Assembly: GCA_023228245.1 (NCBI GenBank)
Contig: JALOBN010000004.1
Coordinates: 1 to 64,000 of the forward strand
Direction: 5' to 3'
Length of the DNA stretch: 64,000 bases
Source: Candidatus Pacearchaeota archaeon
GTDB taxonomy: Archaea > Nanoarchaeota > Nanoarchaeia > Pacearchaeales > GW2011-AR1
The notes beneath the pieces are model-generated. The model did not search any database. It had not been told where the DNA came from and saw only the letters and a list, made by a program, of their open reading frames with translations. Below, piece by piece: positions 41,924-50,663 of the stretch; the first letter of the stretch is position 1, and each line of letters starts with the position of its first letter. Both the position numbers and the translations under genes were made by a program.

Positions 41924-42382
41924 TTACTTAGTCCAACAAAATAAATTTAATCTTCTGTAAACTTCTCCCTCTCCTAGCGTTGCTGTAATTGTTACAAAAT
42001 GTGAATAAATATCTTTTTCTATTACTTCGTCAAAACTGCAAACTTCTGTCGTCGTACATATTTTTCCAGTACATTCAAGATAACTAGGAGTTCTTTCAAT
42101 TATTTTATTTTTTAAATTCGCTGGAAATCTAGAGTCATTCCAACCAATAGGTAATGGTTCTGCGGCAGATGCAATTTCTGTTCTCAAAGAATCATTTGTT
42201 TGTATTTCTCTCAAAATTGAAACCTGAATCTGATAAACTTCGTAAGAAAAATCTTCTGAGTCATTGTTTGAACTATTCAAAAATATAAGTAAAAAAACAG
42301 CGACGAGCATTACAGCAAAAAATGCTTCTAAAATTTCTATCCAACCTCTGTTGTTATGAAACATTTTCATATCATTTACCAT
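41924..42382 (-). CDS. Pilin-like membrane protein, 152 aa
   Basis: The N-terminus has one hydrophobic helix right after a short charged start (RGWIEILEAFFAVMLVAVFL), as in archaeal pilins and minor pilins, though no clear class III cleavage site is visible. The rest is extracellular in style, with three cysteines (LECTGKICTTTEVCSF). It is the last gene of the pilus cluster and overlaps the gene before it by 7 bases; the archease gene follows after 2 bases. Confidence 0.68.
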   Translation of the reverse strand: MVNDMKMFHNNRGWIEILEAFFAVMLVAVFLLIFLNSSNNDSEDFSYEVYQIQVSILREIQTNDSLRTEIASAAEPLPIGWNDSRFPANLKNKIIERTPSYLECTGKICTTTEVCSFDEVIEKDIYSHFVTITATLGEGEVYRRLNLFCWTK

Positions 42383-43119
42383 ACTTTTACATTTATAAAA
42401 CCTGACAAAATATTCGCCTCGTCGTCAATATACTGAACAGGAATATCCTCTGCATAAATATTCTGCGTCGGTAAATCTCCAATTGCACTTACCTTTGTCC
42501 CGTTGCTTAAAGTAAATTCAAAACCAAATTCATTGCCTGGAGAAATTTTCAATCCTGTTTTTAATTCGTCATAATGCGTTCTGTAATACTCTATAAGAAA
42601 AAATATATTTTTTTCAAAAATATATTCTCCAGAGTTTAGAGAACCAATTTCATATCCTCCTCCAAATGGAATTACTGAACAAGATGAGATTATCTCTTCA
42701 GGGATTTTTTCAAATTCTGGTGAAGAATAAATTTTAAAAAATAAATCTGTTTTCATTGCACGGTTTATTCTTAAATTATTAAAATCCGTCGCTGGGTCGT
42801 AATTTGTTGGTTGTTCTGTCTGAGCGCTATTTTTTACAATTACATTTGGAGAAATCTCTGCATAATAAAGAATCCCTTCAAGCGTGATGCAATTTGTTGT
42901 TGGATTCGCTGATGCAGGGATGCTGACACTTAGTGTAGTAAAATCCGAGGACATATTATCTATCAAGGATAACCCTATTTCATTTAGCAAGGTTTTCTTG
43001 CTTTCAGAAGTGTTAATATTCGGGCTGATAAGTGTGTAAACGAAAACTGTAAAAGTTATAAAAATTACAAAAGATAAAATCATTCCAACATGTGAACCTT
43101 TTTTGTTTCTATTTTCCAT
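42376..43119 (-). CDS. Membrane-anchored protein of the pilus cluster, 247 aa
   Basis: One N-terminal transmembrane helix after a basic start (KKGSHVGMILSFVIFITFTV), then an extracellular domain of about 210 residues with two cysteines (TNCITLEGI, ISSCSVIPFGGGYEIG). I do not recognise the domain. Its place between the membrane-platform genes and a pilin-like gene suggests a minor pilin or assembly partner. Confidence 0.68.
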   Translation of the reverse strand: MENRNKKGSHVGMILSFVIFITFTVFVYTLISPNINTSESKKTLLNEIGLSLIDNMSSDFTTLSVSIPASANPTTNCITLEGILYYAEISPNVIVKNSAQTEQPTNYDPATDFNNLRINRAMKTDLFFKIYSSPEFEKIPEEIISSCSVIPFGGGYEIGSLNSGEYIFEKNIFFLIEYYRTHYDELKTGLKISPGNEFGFEFTLSNGTKVSAIGDLPTQNIYAEDIPVQYIDDEANILSGFINVKVW

Positions 43120-43163
43120 TTTCTTTTACATTGTAGCTTTTCTTTTATGAAAAGAAAAACCCA

Positions 43164-44000
43164 TTATCCTAACAATACATTTGTAATCGTCGATACAAGG
43201 AACGCTAATGCAACTAATGCAAATGAATGTTTTATTCCAGGCTTCAGACTTCCTTCAGAAAGTTTTCCTATAGTCAAACCACTAAAAAGTCCCTGTATTA
43301 TTAATAAATATAAGAATGCTTGAGATACATCTAACGCAGTTGTATCGCTACTAGACGTTGTAATCCCCGTGGTACTAATTGTTCCGACGCTGGCGATTCC
43401 AGAAATCATAGGGATTATGTAAAACTGCATTACCATTACAATAATTAAAAATACAAAGAAAATAATATAACCTTGAACAACCAGCGTAGATACTGCCGCT
43501 TTTCTTTCCTTTTTTAATTTGTCCGCCATATTTACTGCCTTTGCAACGGATTCCAAGATCTCACCGATTGTTCCACCTGATTTTTCAGCTTGCCCAATTA
43601 AAGTTATTGTTCTTGTTACTGTTTCGTTATTAACATCTTTCGCAAAAATTTCTAAAGCTTCTCTTAATGGAATTCCCATCGCGATTTGATTTCCAAGTTT
43701 CTCAATATTCTTGCTCAAAACTCCGAATGGTTTTTTCTTCATATTAATTATACTCTTGCTTATCGGTGTTCCTGTTCTTACACTTTCAACAAGATTTCGC
43801 GTGAACTCCAAAAATAATTCTTCTTTCTCTGTGCTTTCTTTTGTTTGTTGTATTGATGTCATAACAAACGGAACAGCTGCAATCATAATCCCAAACCAGA
43901 GAATAAAAAAGAAAAATTGTGTGTTCATAAAAAATAATGAGATAAGTAAAATAACTCCCCCAATAATTATTCCAATCCAGTGAATTTTTTTCAGTTCCAT
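43164..44000 (-). CDS. Type II/IV secretion platform protein (TadC-like, T2SF domain)
   Basis: Inner-membrane platform protein for pilus assembly. The T2SF helical domain is visible at about 60-180 (TRNLVESVRTGTPISKSIIN, MGIPLREALEIFAKDVNNET, and LIGQAEKSGGTIGEILESVA), flanked by transmembrane helices at the N-terminus (WIGIIIGGVILLISLFFM) and a long C-terminal pair. It is 278 residues long. It overlaps the end of the second platform gene by one base. The pair resembles TadB/TadC and archaeal pilus systems. Confidence 0.88.
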   Translation of the reverse strand: MELKKIHWIGIIIGGVILLISLFFMNTQFFFFILWFGIMIAAVPFVMTSIQQTKESTEKEELFLEFTRNLVESVRTGTPISKSIINMKKKPFGVLSKNIEKLGNQIAMGIPLREALEIFAKDVNNETVTRTITLIGQAEKSGGTIGEILESVAKAVNMADKLKKERKAAVSTLVVQGYIIFFVFLIIVMVMQFYIIPMISGIASVGTISTTGITTSSSDTTALDVSQAFLYLLIIQGLFSGLTIGKLSEGSLKPGIKHSFALVALAFLVSTITNVLLG

Positions 44001-45304
44001 TATTTATTTCCCCCTGCTGGCTGTTTTATTTGAAGGAATACTAAAAATAATATATTTATCATAGAAACTCCGCCGACAACAAGGAACGTCAGCGTAGATG
44101 TACTAAGCGAGACACCAAGTCCGCTGATTTTCATCATCATTAAAAGCAACATCAAAATCATCGGTGCAGCAATAACTACGCTGATGTAAATATCCATAAA
44201 AGTTTCTGCTGACTTAGTTTGTTTTTCTCTATCAAGACGATATTCAAATAATAATGTCTGCGCTCTTTTATCGAAAAAATCATACAAATCTCCCCCAGAA
44301 GTTATCGTAGTCGCGAGCCCATTAAATAAATCAGCAAGTTTCTGGCTCGGGGAATTAACTGCAGAATCTTTCAGTGCAGTTACTAAATCATATCCGTAAA
44401 CATTTATTTCATTAAGTAATTTATTAAATTCTTTTTCAAGACGAGGATATTCTCCGGTCATCGCAACAATTTTAAAAATTTTAGTTGGTTCAATGTGCGA
44501 GCCCGAAATAGCCGCCATATGTATCGTCGCAAAAGGAAGTTCATTATTCAATTTATCTTCAAGAGATTTCCTTTCCAGCGATGGATAAAAATACAAAAAT
44601 AAAAGAGTTAGGGCTGGGATTATAATCAAAATCCAAAATACTTTCAAAAATCTAAGGAAAAAATTCTCTGCCATTAAACTTATCGCTCCGCTCGCTTCCA
44701 AGTCAAAAAATAAGAAAAATAAGAAAAATAAGAGAGAAACACTGAATGAAATTATCATGGTCAAAATAAGAATTGAAAGATAACTTACAGGGGTGTAACC
44801 CAAATTAGATTTTATAAGGTCTTTTTCTAAAGTAACAAATTTTTTTTGCTTGATGCTTTCACGAACTTTTACTGAAAATAATCTATTCGCGAATCTTATA
44901 TAACTGCTTGGCTTAATCTCCTTGGAACTCTTTGTGCTCTTTTCTTTTTTCTTCAATCTTTTCAAAACTTCTTTATCTAATTCAGTCATTTTTTCTTTCT
45001 TTACTTTTCTAAGAGAATTTCTTCGTGAAATGGTTCTATCTGAACTTGGAGTTTCAATCATTAAAGTTTCTGTTTTTGGCGTGGCTGTCAATGATTTTTC
45101 CAAGCTTAAACTTTCCAAAGAACTCAAAAGATTATTATTTGCTTCTCTCAAAGAATTTTTCAAAATTTCAACTTGTTGCATAATCATTTTTTTCTCTTCA
45201 TCGTCGGAGTTTTTCAAAACAGTCGTAAGTGAATTAATTTCTTTTGCAATCTTTTTCTCTCTAGCAATCATTTCGCTGATTTTTCCAATATCTTCGCTGT
45301 TCAT
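44000..45304 (-). CDS. Type II/IV secretion platform protein (TadB-like) with long N-terminal extension
   Basis: Residues 1-165 are a charged, helical extension (KISEMIAREKKIAKEINSLT onwards) with coiled-coil character, not usual for the family. Transmembrane helices follow (YLSILILTMIISFSVSLLFF and FWILIIIPALTLLFLYFYPS), then a T2SF domain (LPFATIHMAAISGSHIEPTK, TTITSGGDLYDFFDKRAQTL) and two last helices. It is 434 residues long. It probably anchors the ATPase at 45.6-47.1 kb. Confidence 0.86.
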   Translation of the reverse strand: MNSEDIGKISEMIAREKKIAKEINSLTTVLKNSDDEEKKMIMQQVEILKNSLREANNNLLSSLESLSLEKSLTATPKTETLMIETPSSDRTISRRNSLRKVKKEKMTELDKEVLKRLKKKEKSTKSSKEIKPSSYIRFANRLFSVKVRESIKQKKFVTLEKDLIKSNLGYTPVSYLSILILTMIISFSVSLLFFLFFLFFDLEASGAISLMAENFFLRFLKVFWILIIIPALTLLFLYFYPSLERKSLEDKLNNELPFATIHMAAISGSHIEPTKIFKIVAMTGEYPRLEKEFNKLLNEINVYGYDLVTALKDSAVNSPSQKLADLFNGLATTITSGGDLYDFFDKRAQTLLFEYRLDREKQTKSAETFMDIYISVVIAAPMILMLLLMMMKISGLGVSLSTSTLTFLVVGGVSMINILFLVFLQIKQPAGGNK

Positions 45305-45561
45305 TTTATTATATCTGAAATCTCTTTTTGAATTTTCAGCATTATTTTTTTCGATTTGTTAAAATTTTCAGAATCCTGTTTTTCGTAATATTTTCCAAGT
45401 TTTTCATTTGCTTCTTCCAATGAATTAACAAGTTGATTCAAGAATACACTTTCCTCTTTTTTCACTTTCCCCTCCAAGTGAAAATTGTAAATTTTAAATT
45501 TACTCTTTTCATAAGGAAAAAAAGCTTTTTGTGTTATTAAATATTTTGAATTAATATTCAA
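45301..45561 (-). CDS. Small coiled-coil protein in the pilus operon, 86 aa
   Basis: The only start before the helical part is TTG 45561, which overlaps the ATPase stop by 11 bases. The protein is charged and predicted helical (VNSLEEANEKLGKYYEKQDS, then KSKKIMLKIQKE). It overlaps the TadB-like gene by 4 bases. Its coiled-coil character resembles the extension of TadB, so the two may interact. It has no known family. Confidence 0.62.
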   Translation of the reverse strand: MNINSKYLITQKAFFPYEKSKFKIYNFHLEGKVKKEESVFLNQLVNSLEEANEKLGKYYEKQDSENFNKSKKIMLKIQKEISDIIK

Positions 45562-47125
45562 CGCCGAACTCAGCCATAACTTCTGCGGGATGTTTATAAT
45601 ATCTATTTACAATTTCCTGAACCTGTTCAAAACTGAAAACCCTTTTTGTATAAAGATTGTAAAGCAATTGAACTCTTCTTCTGAATTCTATTTCAAGTTC
45701 AACTGTATTGATACCATATCTCTTAGAAATTTTTTCAAAAACTTTGCTTCCTTTCTTAAAATAAAATCGGTCATCTGCGGCACTCCATGTAAACGGCGTG
45801 TTGATAACTGCGGTTCCTTCAGCGTCGACATTTACAATTTCAACAATTTCTCTGAGCTTTCTGGTTTCTTCTTTATTTACAATCGCGTGAGTCATAATGC
45901 AAACACAATCCAAAACATTCAACAGCGTCGGAGAAAGTTCAATCGGGGGAGTCTCTAGTCTTTTTATTAAAGTGTCTACAGAATCTGCGTGCATTGTACT
46001 TATTGAAGAGTGTCCCGATGCCATACCCTGAAATAATACGAATGCCTCTTTACCTCTGACTTCACCCACGATTACATAATCTGGTGCTTGTCTAAACGAA
46101 CTTCTAAGCAAAGTGAACAAAGTAATTTCATTTTCTTTTTTATTTCCTGCAGAAGTTCTGACCACACTCGGAAGCCAGTTTTCCCTTGGTAAATTTAATT
46201 CTCTTGTATCTTCAATACTCACAACTCTTGCTTCAGGCGGAATAAAAAACGCGACAGCATTTAACAAAGTGGTTTTTCCCGACGCTGTTCCACCGGTAAC
46301 TAAAATATTCATTCGGTATTGTACAAGCATCCACAAGTAAGCCATCATTTCAGGACTTAAAGTTCTGAAAGAAATTAATTGAATTGGTGTCCATGGAGTT
46401 TTTGTGAATTTTCTTATTGTAAATGTCGGACCTTTACTTGTAATATCAGGAGTATAAGTTGCATTAACTCTGGAACCGTCGGGCAAAGTTCCGTCGAGAA
46501 TCGGGTCTGCGTAAGAAATATGTTTACCGCATCTCTGTGCAAGTTTTTCAACTAAACTTTCAAGTTTTTCCATATCCTTAAAATTAACATTCGTCTTAAC
46601 ATTTCTATAAATTCTATGAATTACATAAACTGGACTGTTGCTTCCGTTACACTCAATATCTTCAACAAAATAATCTCTAAGCACGGGTTCAACTTCATTA
46701 AATCCAATGAAATCCCTGCACAAATAATAATAAATTTTTCTGTAAGATTCATATGACAGGTCCATCCCTAATTCTATCGTTAGTAATTTCATTCTCTTGT
46801 CAATATATTCAAGAAGAGCATCTTCTGATTTGTCGACGACATTTTCAAAATTTATTAAATTTCTGACAGCATCTGTAAGTTGTAATCTTAACGCAACTTC
46901 TTCTGGACTAAGTATCGGCTCTTCAACTGCATAAACTAATTCGGAAATTTTTTCATCCCAATAAACATGCACGAAAGCAAAAGGAGAAATTAAAGTGTAT
47001 CTTACATCAATTTTTGTTTTATCTTTTACTTTTTCCAACGGCGGATTTTTCGGATGAAAATCTATTTTAACTCTTTCATAACTTTCTATATCTCGAATTT
47101 TTACTTCTCTTTTTTTTCCTTTCAT
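45551..47125 (-). CDS. Type II/IV secretion system ATPase (VirB11/TadA/GspE superfamily)
   Basis: Motor of the pilus. Walker A NILVTGGTASGKTTLLNAVA is at about 270-289, the Asp box in ARVVSIEDTRELNLPRENW, Walker B-like YVIVGEVRGKEAFVLFQGM and the His box in GHSSISTMHADSVDTLIKRL. The N-terminal domain (residues 1-230) matches archaeal secretion ATPases. It has 524 residues. It abuts the pilin-like gene upstream and the coiled-coil gene downstream. No archaellum-specific genes (arlC-H) occur nearby, so a pilus is more likely than an archaellum. Confidence 0.95.
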   Translation of the reverse strand: MKGKKREVKIRDIESYERVKIDFHPKNPPLEKVKDKTKIDVRYTLISPFAFVHVYWDEKISELVYAVEEPILSPEEVALRLQLTDAVRNLINFENVVDKSEDALLEYIDKRMKLLTIELGMDLSYESYRKIYYYLCRDFIGFNEVEPVLRDYFVEDIECNGSNSPVYVIHRIYRNVKTNVNFKDMEKLESLVEKLAQRCGKHISYADPILDGTLPDGSRVNATYTPDITSKGPTFTIRKFTKTPWTPIQLISFRTLSPEMMAYLWMLVQYRMNILVTGGTASGKTTLLNAVAFFIPPEARVVSIEDTRELNLPRENWLPSVVRTSAGNKKENEITLFTLLRSSFRQAPDYVIVGEVRGKEAFVLFQGMASGHSSISTMHADSVDTLIKRLETPPIELSPTLLNVLDCVCIMTHAIVNKEETRKLREIVEIVNVDAEGTAVINTPFTWSAADDRFYFKKGSKVFEKISKRYGINTVELEIEFRRRVQLLYNLYTKRVFSFEQVQEIVNRYYKHPAEVMAEFGVEY

Positions 47126-47694
47126 TAACTTATTGTGAGATTCATAATGGGTTCACCATTTGTATCTGTACCTTCATTTAATATTGAAAATTTGTATGAT
47201 GTCGACGCTGCACTTAAAGTTTTAATTTCATCTTTTCCCTGGATTTTCAAATTGTAAATATCACTATAATTAAGAGTCAATTTGACCAAATTTGTATCTG
47301 CACCTTCTTCGGTTAAAATAATTACACTACCGTCAGTAATTTCTGTTCCTGGTTCACTGTATAAACTCTCGCTTTCCATTTCAAAAATAATCTTTTCATA
47401 TTCTCCGTCGATTTTCAGTTCACCTTTTTGTATTGATATTTCAAGAATTCTTTGATTTCCTGCACTCCCCATTGACAAAAGTGTTGAATCAATTTGTTTT
47501 AACATTTCAATTGATTGTTTCAAAAGTGCTTGATCTTGAATTTCCTGAATTTTAGGACGAGCATATCCGAGCACAAGTCCAATCATAACAAAAGCAATCA
47601 GCGTATAAATTACAGTCTCAATCCAAACTTGTCCTAAATTATTTTTTACAAAAAAATTGTAATAATTTTTTTTATTTAGTAATTTTTTTATCAT
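47125..47694 (-). CDS. Pilin-like protein, 189 aa
   Basis: A basic start (MIKKLLNKKNYYNFFVKNNL) leads to the hydrophobic helix GQVWIETVIYTLIAFVMIGL, with the Glu at +5 relative to the helix start that type IV pilins use; GQ could be the cleavage point of a class III signal peptidase. A mostly beta C-terminal domain follows (IFEMESESLYSEPGTEITDG). It overlaps the ATPase start by 1 base. It is probably a structural or minor pilin. Confidence 0.75.
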   Translation of the reverse strand: MIKKLLNKKNYYNFFVKNNLGQVWIETVIYTLIAFVMIGLVLGYARPKIQEIQDQALLKQSIEMLKQIDSTLLSMGSAGNQRILEISIQKGELKIDGEYEKIIFEMESESLYSEPGTEITDGSVIILTEEGADTNLVKLTLNYSDIYNLKIQGKDEIKTLSAASTSYKFSILNEGTDTNGEPIMNLTIS

Positions 47695-47705
47695 TTTCTC
47701 TTTTT

Positions 47706-47757
47706 CAAATTTTTCTGAATTTGGGTTGCAGGAGTTATGAAGAACCCGCTGGTGTTC
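47706..47757 (+). repeat. Two-hairpin dispersed element, copy B
   Basis: Intergenic, between two pilin genes. Hairpin 1 CAAATT/AATTTG (47706-47723), then GGGTTGCAGGA, then GAAGAACCCGCTGGTG with a shorter hairpin 2, GAAC/GTTC (47742-47757). Relative to copy A the fourth base pair of hairpin 1 changes from C-G to A-T, keeping the stem. Confidence 0.75.
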
Positions 47758-47804
47758 CCATTTTCATATAATTAATAATAAAATTCAATTTAAATAATTA
47801 ATGA

Positions 47805-48383
47805 CTACCCTACATAAACAGCACAGTTGTCTATCTCAGAAAAAGAATCAGAAACTTCACATAAATTATCATCTATCGTAGGTGCTATTTCTATTAAATC
47901 AATCTTGCTGTTAAATCCAGTTGCTATATAACTAATTCCAGAATTTTTTCCAGGAAGAGTTACCGACGATATTCCTGAGGGATATAATGTTAATCCGCTG
48001 ATTGTTTGATTTTCATTTGTGATTATATAACTTTTTACAGCACTTTCAGAAGAAACTAAAACAGTTACTTTATCAATGTCAATATCTCCGACGCTTAAAG
48101 AAAATCTTAAATTAAATCCTCCGCCCCCGAGTGCTTCGTAACAAGTGTATTGTTTGTTTAACTTTACTTTATCATAATTTCCAAAACAGGATTGACTGCT
48201 TCCAATTTCTTCATTTATGAAATTGCTTACAAATCCCCACACAACAACAAGTGCAGCCATACTAAGTGCAATTAAAATTACAGCCGTTACAATTGTAGAT
48301 AATCCTTTCGGGTTTTTTGGAAAACCATAAAGTGAGTGCACATAATTTTTTTTAGAATTTTTATATTTCAATTTGTTTTCCAT
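47805..48383 (-). CDS. Type IV prepilin with class III signal, 192 aa
   Basis: Class III prepilin signal: basic leader, then KGLSTIVTAVILIALSMAAL, so cleavage would fall just before LST. The mature part is a beta-rich pilin head with three cysteines (SCFGNYDKVKLNKQYTCYEA, DNCAVYVG). I chose ATG 48383; a GTG at 48395 would add four residues. The start overlaps the end of the pilin gene upstream by 23 bases, showing translational coupling. Confidence 0.82.
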   Translation of the reverse strand: MENKLKYKNSKKNYVHSLYGFPKNPKGLSTIVTAVILIALSMAALVVVWGFVSNFINEEIGSSQSCFGNYDKVKLNKQYTCYEALGGGGFNLRFSLSVGDIDIDKVTVLVSSESAVKSYIITNENQTISGLTLYPSGISSVTLPGKNSGISYIATGFNSKIDLIEIAPTIDDNLCEVSDSFSEIDNCAVYVG

Positions 48384-48858
48384 ATTCCCCTTCACAGATG
48401 TATGTTTTTTGATCTCCGCTTGTTGATGTTCCGATTAAGATTGGGAATATTGTTAATTCCTCCGCGTCGCCAACTTCATTTTCGATTCTTCCTGAAAATG
48501 TTCCACCTTGACTTAATCCGTTTGTAGGCCAGTTGCTTCCGATTTCAAATTCTTCAATTGATTTCGTTTCATAACTCCCCCCTGTTGTGATTCGCACATT
48601 TACTAAAAATATCGGAACGTTTCCGTTGTTAACTATATTTAATGTTCCCGACGAATAAGATACTTCAAAACTCACATCATTACAAACTAATTCAATATTT
48701 TCTCCGAATTTTACAACTCCCTCTTGAACCATTCCTCTAAACCAAAAAAAGATTATAGAAATAATACCTATAGTCAATGCAACAAGTAATACTGTCGTAA
48801 CAATCGGAGAGAGCCCTTGCTTTTTTCTCAACCTCTTTATCATATTATCTTTATACAT
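48361..48858 (-). CDS. Type IV prepilin with class III signal, 165 aa
   Basis: Leader ending RLRKKQG, then LSPIVTTVLLVALTIGIISI, the archaeal prepilin hallmark. The head domain is beta-rich (CNDVSFEVSYSSGTLNIVNN, then VPIFLVNVRITTGGSYETK). ATG 48858 and ATG 48843 are both possible; I give the longer. The 3' end overlaps the next pilin gene. Probably a structural subunit of the same pilus. Confidence 0.82.
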   Translation of the reverse strand: MYKDNMIKRLRKKQGLSPIVTTVLLVALTIGIISIIFFWFRGMVQEGVVKFGENIELVCNDVSFEVSYSSGTLNIVNNGNVPIFLVNVRITTGGSYETKSIEEFEIGSNWPTNGLSQGGTFSGRIENEVGDAEELTIFPILIGTSTSGDQKTYICEGEYGKQIEI

Positions 48859-48885
48859 TTTCAATTTTTAAATTCTTTGTTTAAC

Positions 48886-49326
48886 CTATTGTTGAACTGC
48901 AACTTCTGTCGTAGGAGTTTGATTATCTTCTTGATTTCTCTTTTTTCTAATTATAAAAAAAATGATTAATCCTATTACAATTAATCCAGATGCAAGAATA
49001 ATTATTTTGAAAGTCGTGCTAACAAAAAATGAATTTTCTGTTTCACTCTGCAAATTTTCTTCTGTTATTGGAATTGTTTGATTTGTTTCGGGAGACAAGG
49101 TTTCATTCTCCGTCGGAATTTCTGTCAAATCTCCTGAAGAGGGTGTTGCAGGATTTGTACAATCCTCTGGACAACTTGTTACATCTTCTCCTAGTTGACA
49201 AAAAGTATCTCCACACATATTTTGTTCTCCATCGTCAATTCCGTCGCCATCAATGTCATAACTTAATGCAAAAGGAATTAAAATTAAAACTAAAAATAAT
49301 GCAATTAGTTTTGTCTCTCCTCTCAT
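48886..49326 (-). CDS. Secreted membrane-anchored protein with Ca-binding-like motif, 146 aa
   Basis: Signal peptide (KLIALFLVLILIPFALS) followed by DIDGDGIDDGEQN, an acidic loop of the thrombospondin-3/dockerin/EF-hand style, then CGDTFCQLGEDVTSCPEDC, which makes two likely disulfides. A Thr/Glu/Pro linker leads to one C-terminal transmembrane helix (FKIIILASGLIVIGLIIFFI) and a short charged tail. It is anchored at the cell surface within the pilus gene cluster. The domain before the linker is short (about 45 residues). Function unknown. Confidence 0.78.
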   Translation of the reverse strand: MRGETKLIALFLVLILIPFALSYDIDGDGIDDGEQNMCGDTFCQLGEDVTSCPEDCTNPATPSSGDLTEIPTENETLSPETNQTIPITEENLQSETENSFFVSTTFKIIILASGLIVIGLIIFFIIRKKRNQEDNQTPTTEVAVQQ

Positions 49327-49360
49327 TTTATTTTTTATATCTATTCCTTTTTATTATTTT

Positions 49361-50662
49361 CTATCTTATATATACGACGACATTTGCTCTTTCATCGTAA
49401 GTTACACAAGCACAACAATGTGATGACGACGGTCCTTTTTCACATGATGCATACCATGCACCATATTGTCCGCAGGATTCTCCTCGCGTTCCAGTATAAT
49501 ATTGATTAGACCATCCATTTGAAGGGGAAGAACAACCTGTGCCCAATGTTGAAAGAACAGAACCCCAACCATCTGCATAATTATATTTAACATAAAATTT
49601 TTTTCCTGTTGTTCCGCTGCTGTTAGAAGACCATTGATTTGGATTAACCAATAAATTGTAAATTGTAATACTTAATGGATTGTAAATATCATATCTATAA
49701 GTTTGTGTCCAACGTCCTCTTGTAGTTTTCTGTCCTGCGTTTAATATTGTTTTAATTGTTGTATCGGAAAGTTTTACACTTGAACCTGAAGAAGGATTTA
49801 TTACTGTTCCAACTGCATTTACGTTCCAGCAATCAGAAGCAGGAACATTTGCATTATACGCTGGAGCATTTGGATTATCTTCAGGACGGCAAACTGCTGC
49901 TAAAGTCCATCCTCCGCCGTCGCTGGTCATATCACAATAACCTCTAAATTTAACTTGAGTACCTGTCCCGTCGACGTCAAGCCAATAAATTCCGTTTGTT
50001 CGAACCCCTTTATTATATAAATCTAAACAAGAAGTTCCAGGGTTTGTTTCAGTGCCATAACTTATTTCTGGTTCTTCTGTAATAACCGTATTATTTGTAC
50101 AAGTTAAAGTTTCTCCCATTATAGCGTCGCTGCAACTCACACTATATTTTTTATCTTCAATTACTTGAAGTCGTATTGGTGTGATTTCTATTTTGTAAAT
50201 TTGCCCAAGTCCGCTGACGTTAAAAGATACACTTTTAACATTGGATGACTCGTCAGGAGTCAAGTAATTTTCTTCCAATTCTGAAAATATAATTGAATTT
50301 CCAGAAATAAATCCCCCCCCAAGAAGCCGTGATGAAATATCTATCGTCGCTAATTCTTCTCCACTAATATTTGAAGCCCGAATATAAAGTCCGTTAATAC
50401 TAAATTTCCCATTGTTTTTTAAAGTTAAACTTAGGATTGATTTCTCACAATTATAGTCTATTTCTTGAATGAACATCGACGTCCCTTCTGAACATTCAAT
50501 AGATTCTGTTGGGACATAAGTTTTAATCCATTGATAAACAACAACGCTCATTATAATAGAAACGGCAATTAAGAGAACATAACCAATTATCATACTCACT
50601 CCTTTACGATTTTTTGAAATTGAAAATAAAAAATTTCCTGTTTTCTGTTTTTTACTTTTCAA
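49361..50662 (-). CDS. Prepilin fused to a fibrinogen-like domain, probable pilus adhesin
   Basis: A class III prepilin start (KNRKGVSMIIGYVLLIAVSI) is followed by a pilin beta domain to about residue 200, then a C-terminal domain from about 208 to 433 that resembles fibrinogen-related (FReD) lectin domains: GTSCLDLYNKGVRTNGIYWL, KFRGYCDMTSDGGGWTLAAV, and a Cys-rich end (ESCGQYGAWYASCEKGPSS, CCACVTYDERANVVVY). FReD proteins bind sugars. A pilin with such a head is a natural tip adhesin for contact with host or partner cells. No ATG lies in frame before the signal; I chose TTG 50662, which directly follows the stop of the gene upstream. TTG 50689 would overlap it. Confidence 0.85.
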   Translation of the reverse strand: MKSKKQKTGNFLFSISKNRKGVSMIIGYVLLIAVSIIMSVVVYQWIKTYVPTESIECSEGTSMFIQEIDYNCEKSILSLTLKNNGKFSINGLYIRASNISGEELATIDISSRLLGGGFISGNSIIFSELEENYLTPDESSNVKSVSFNVSGLGQIYKIEITPIRLQVIEDKKYSVSCSDAIMGETLTCTNNTVITEEPEISYGTETNPGTSCLDLYNKGVRTNGIYWLDVDGTGTQVKFRGYCDMTSDGGGWTLAAVCRPEDNPNAPAYNANVPASDCWNVNAVGTVINPSSGSSVKLSDTTIKTILNAGQKTTRGRWTQTYRYDIYNPLSITIYNLLVNPNQWSSNSSGTTGKKFYVKYNYADGWGSVLSTLGTGCSSPSNGWSNQYYTGTRGESCGQYGAWYASCEKGPSSSHCCACVTYDERANVVVYIR

Positions 50663-50663
50663 A

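Noticed and set aside
45551..47125. The secretion ATPase as part of an archaellum operon
   Set aside because: No arlC-H (archaellum-specific) genes lie nearby, and the pilins have varied heads; a pilus fits better.
49130..49190. TGTTGCAGGATTTGTACAAT as a further copy of the two-hairpin element
   Set aside because: Only the TTGCAGGA core fits; the flanking hairpins are missing, and the stretch lies in the coding region of a surface protein.
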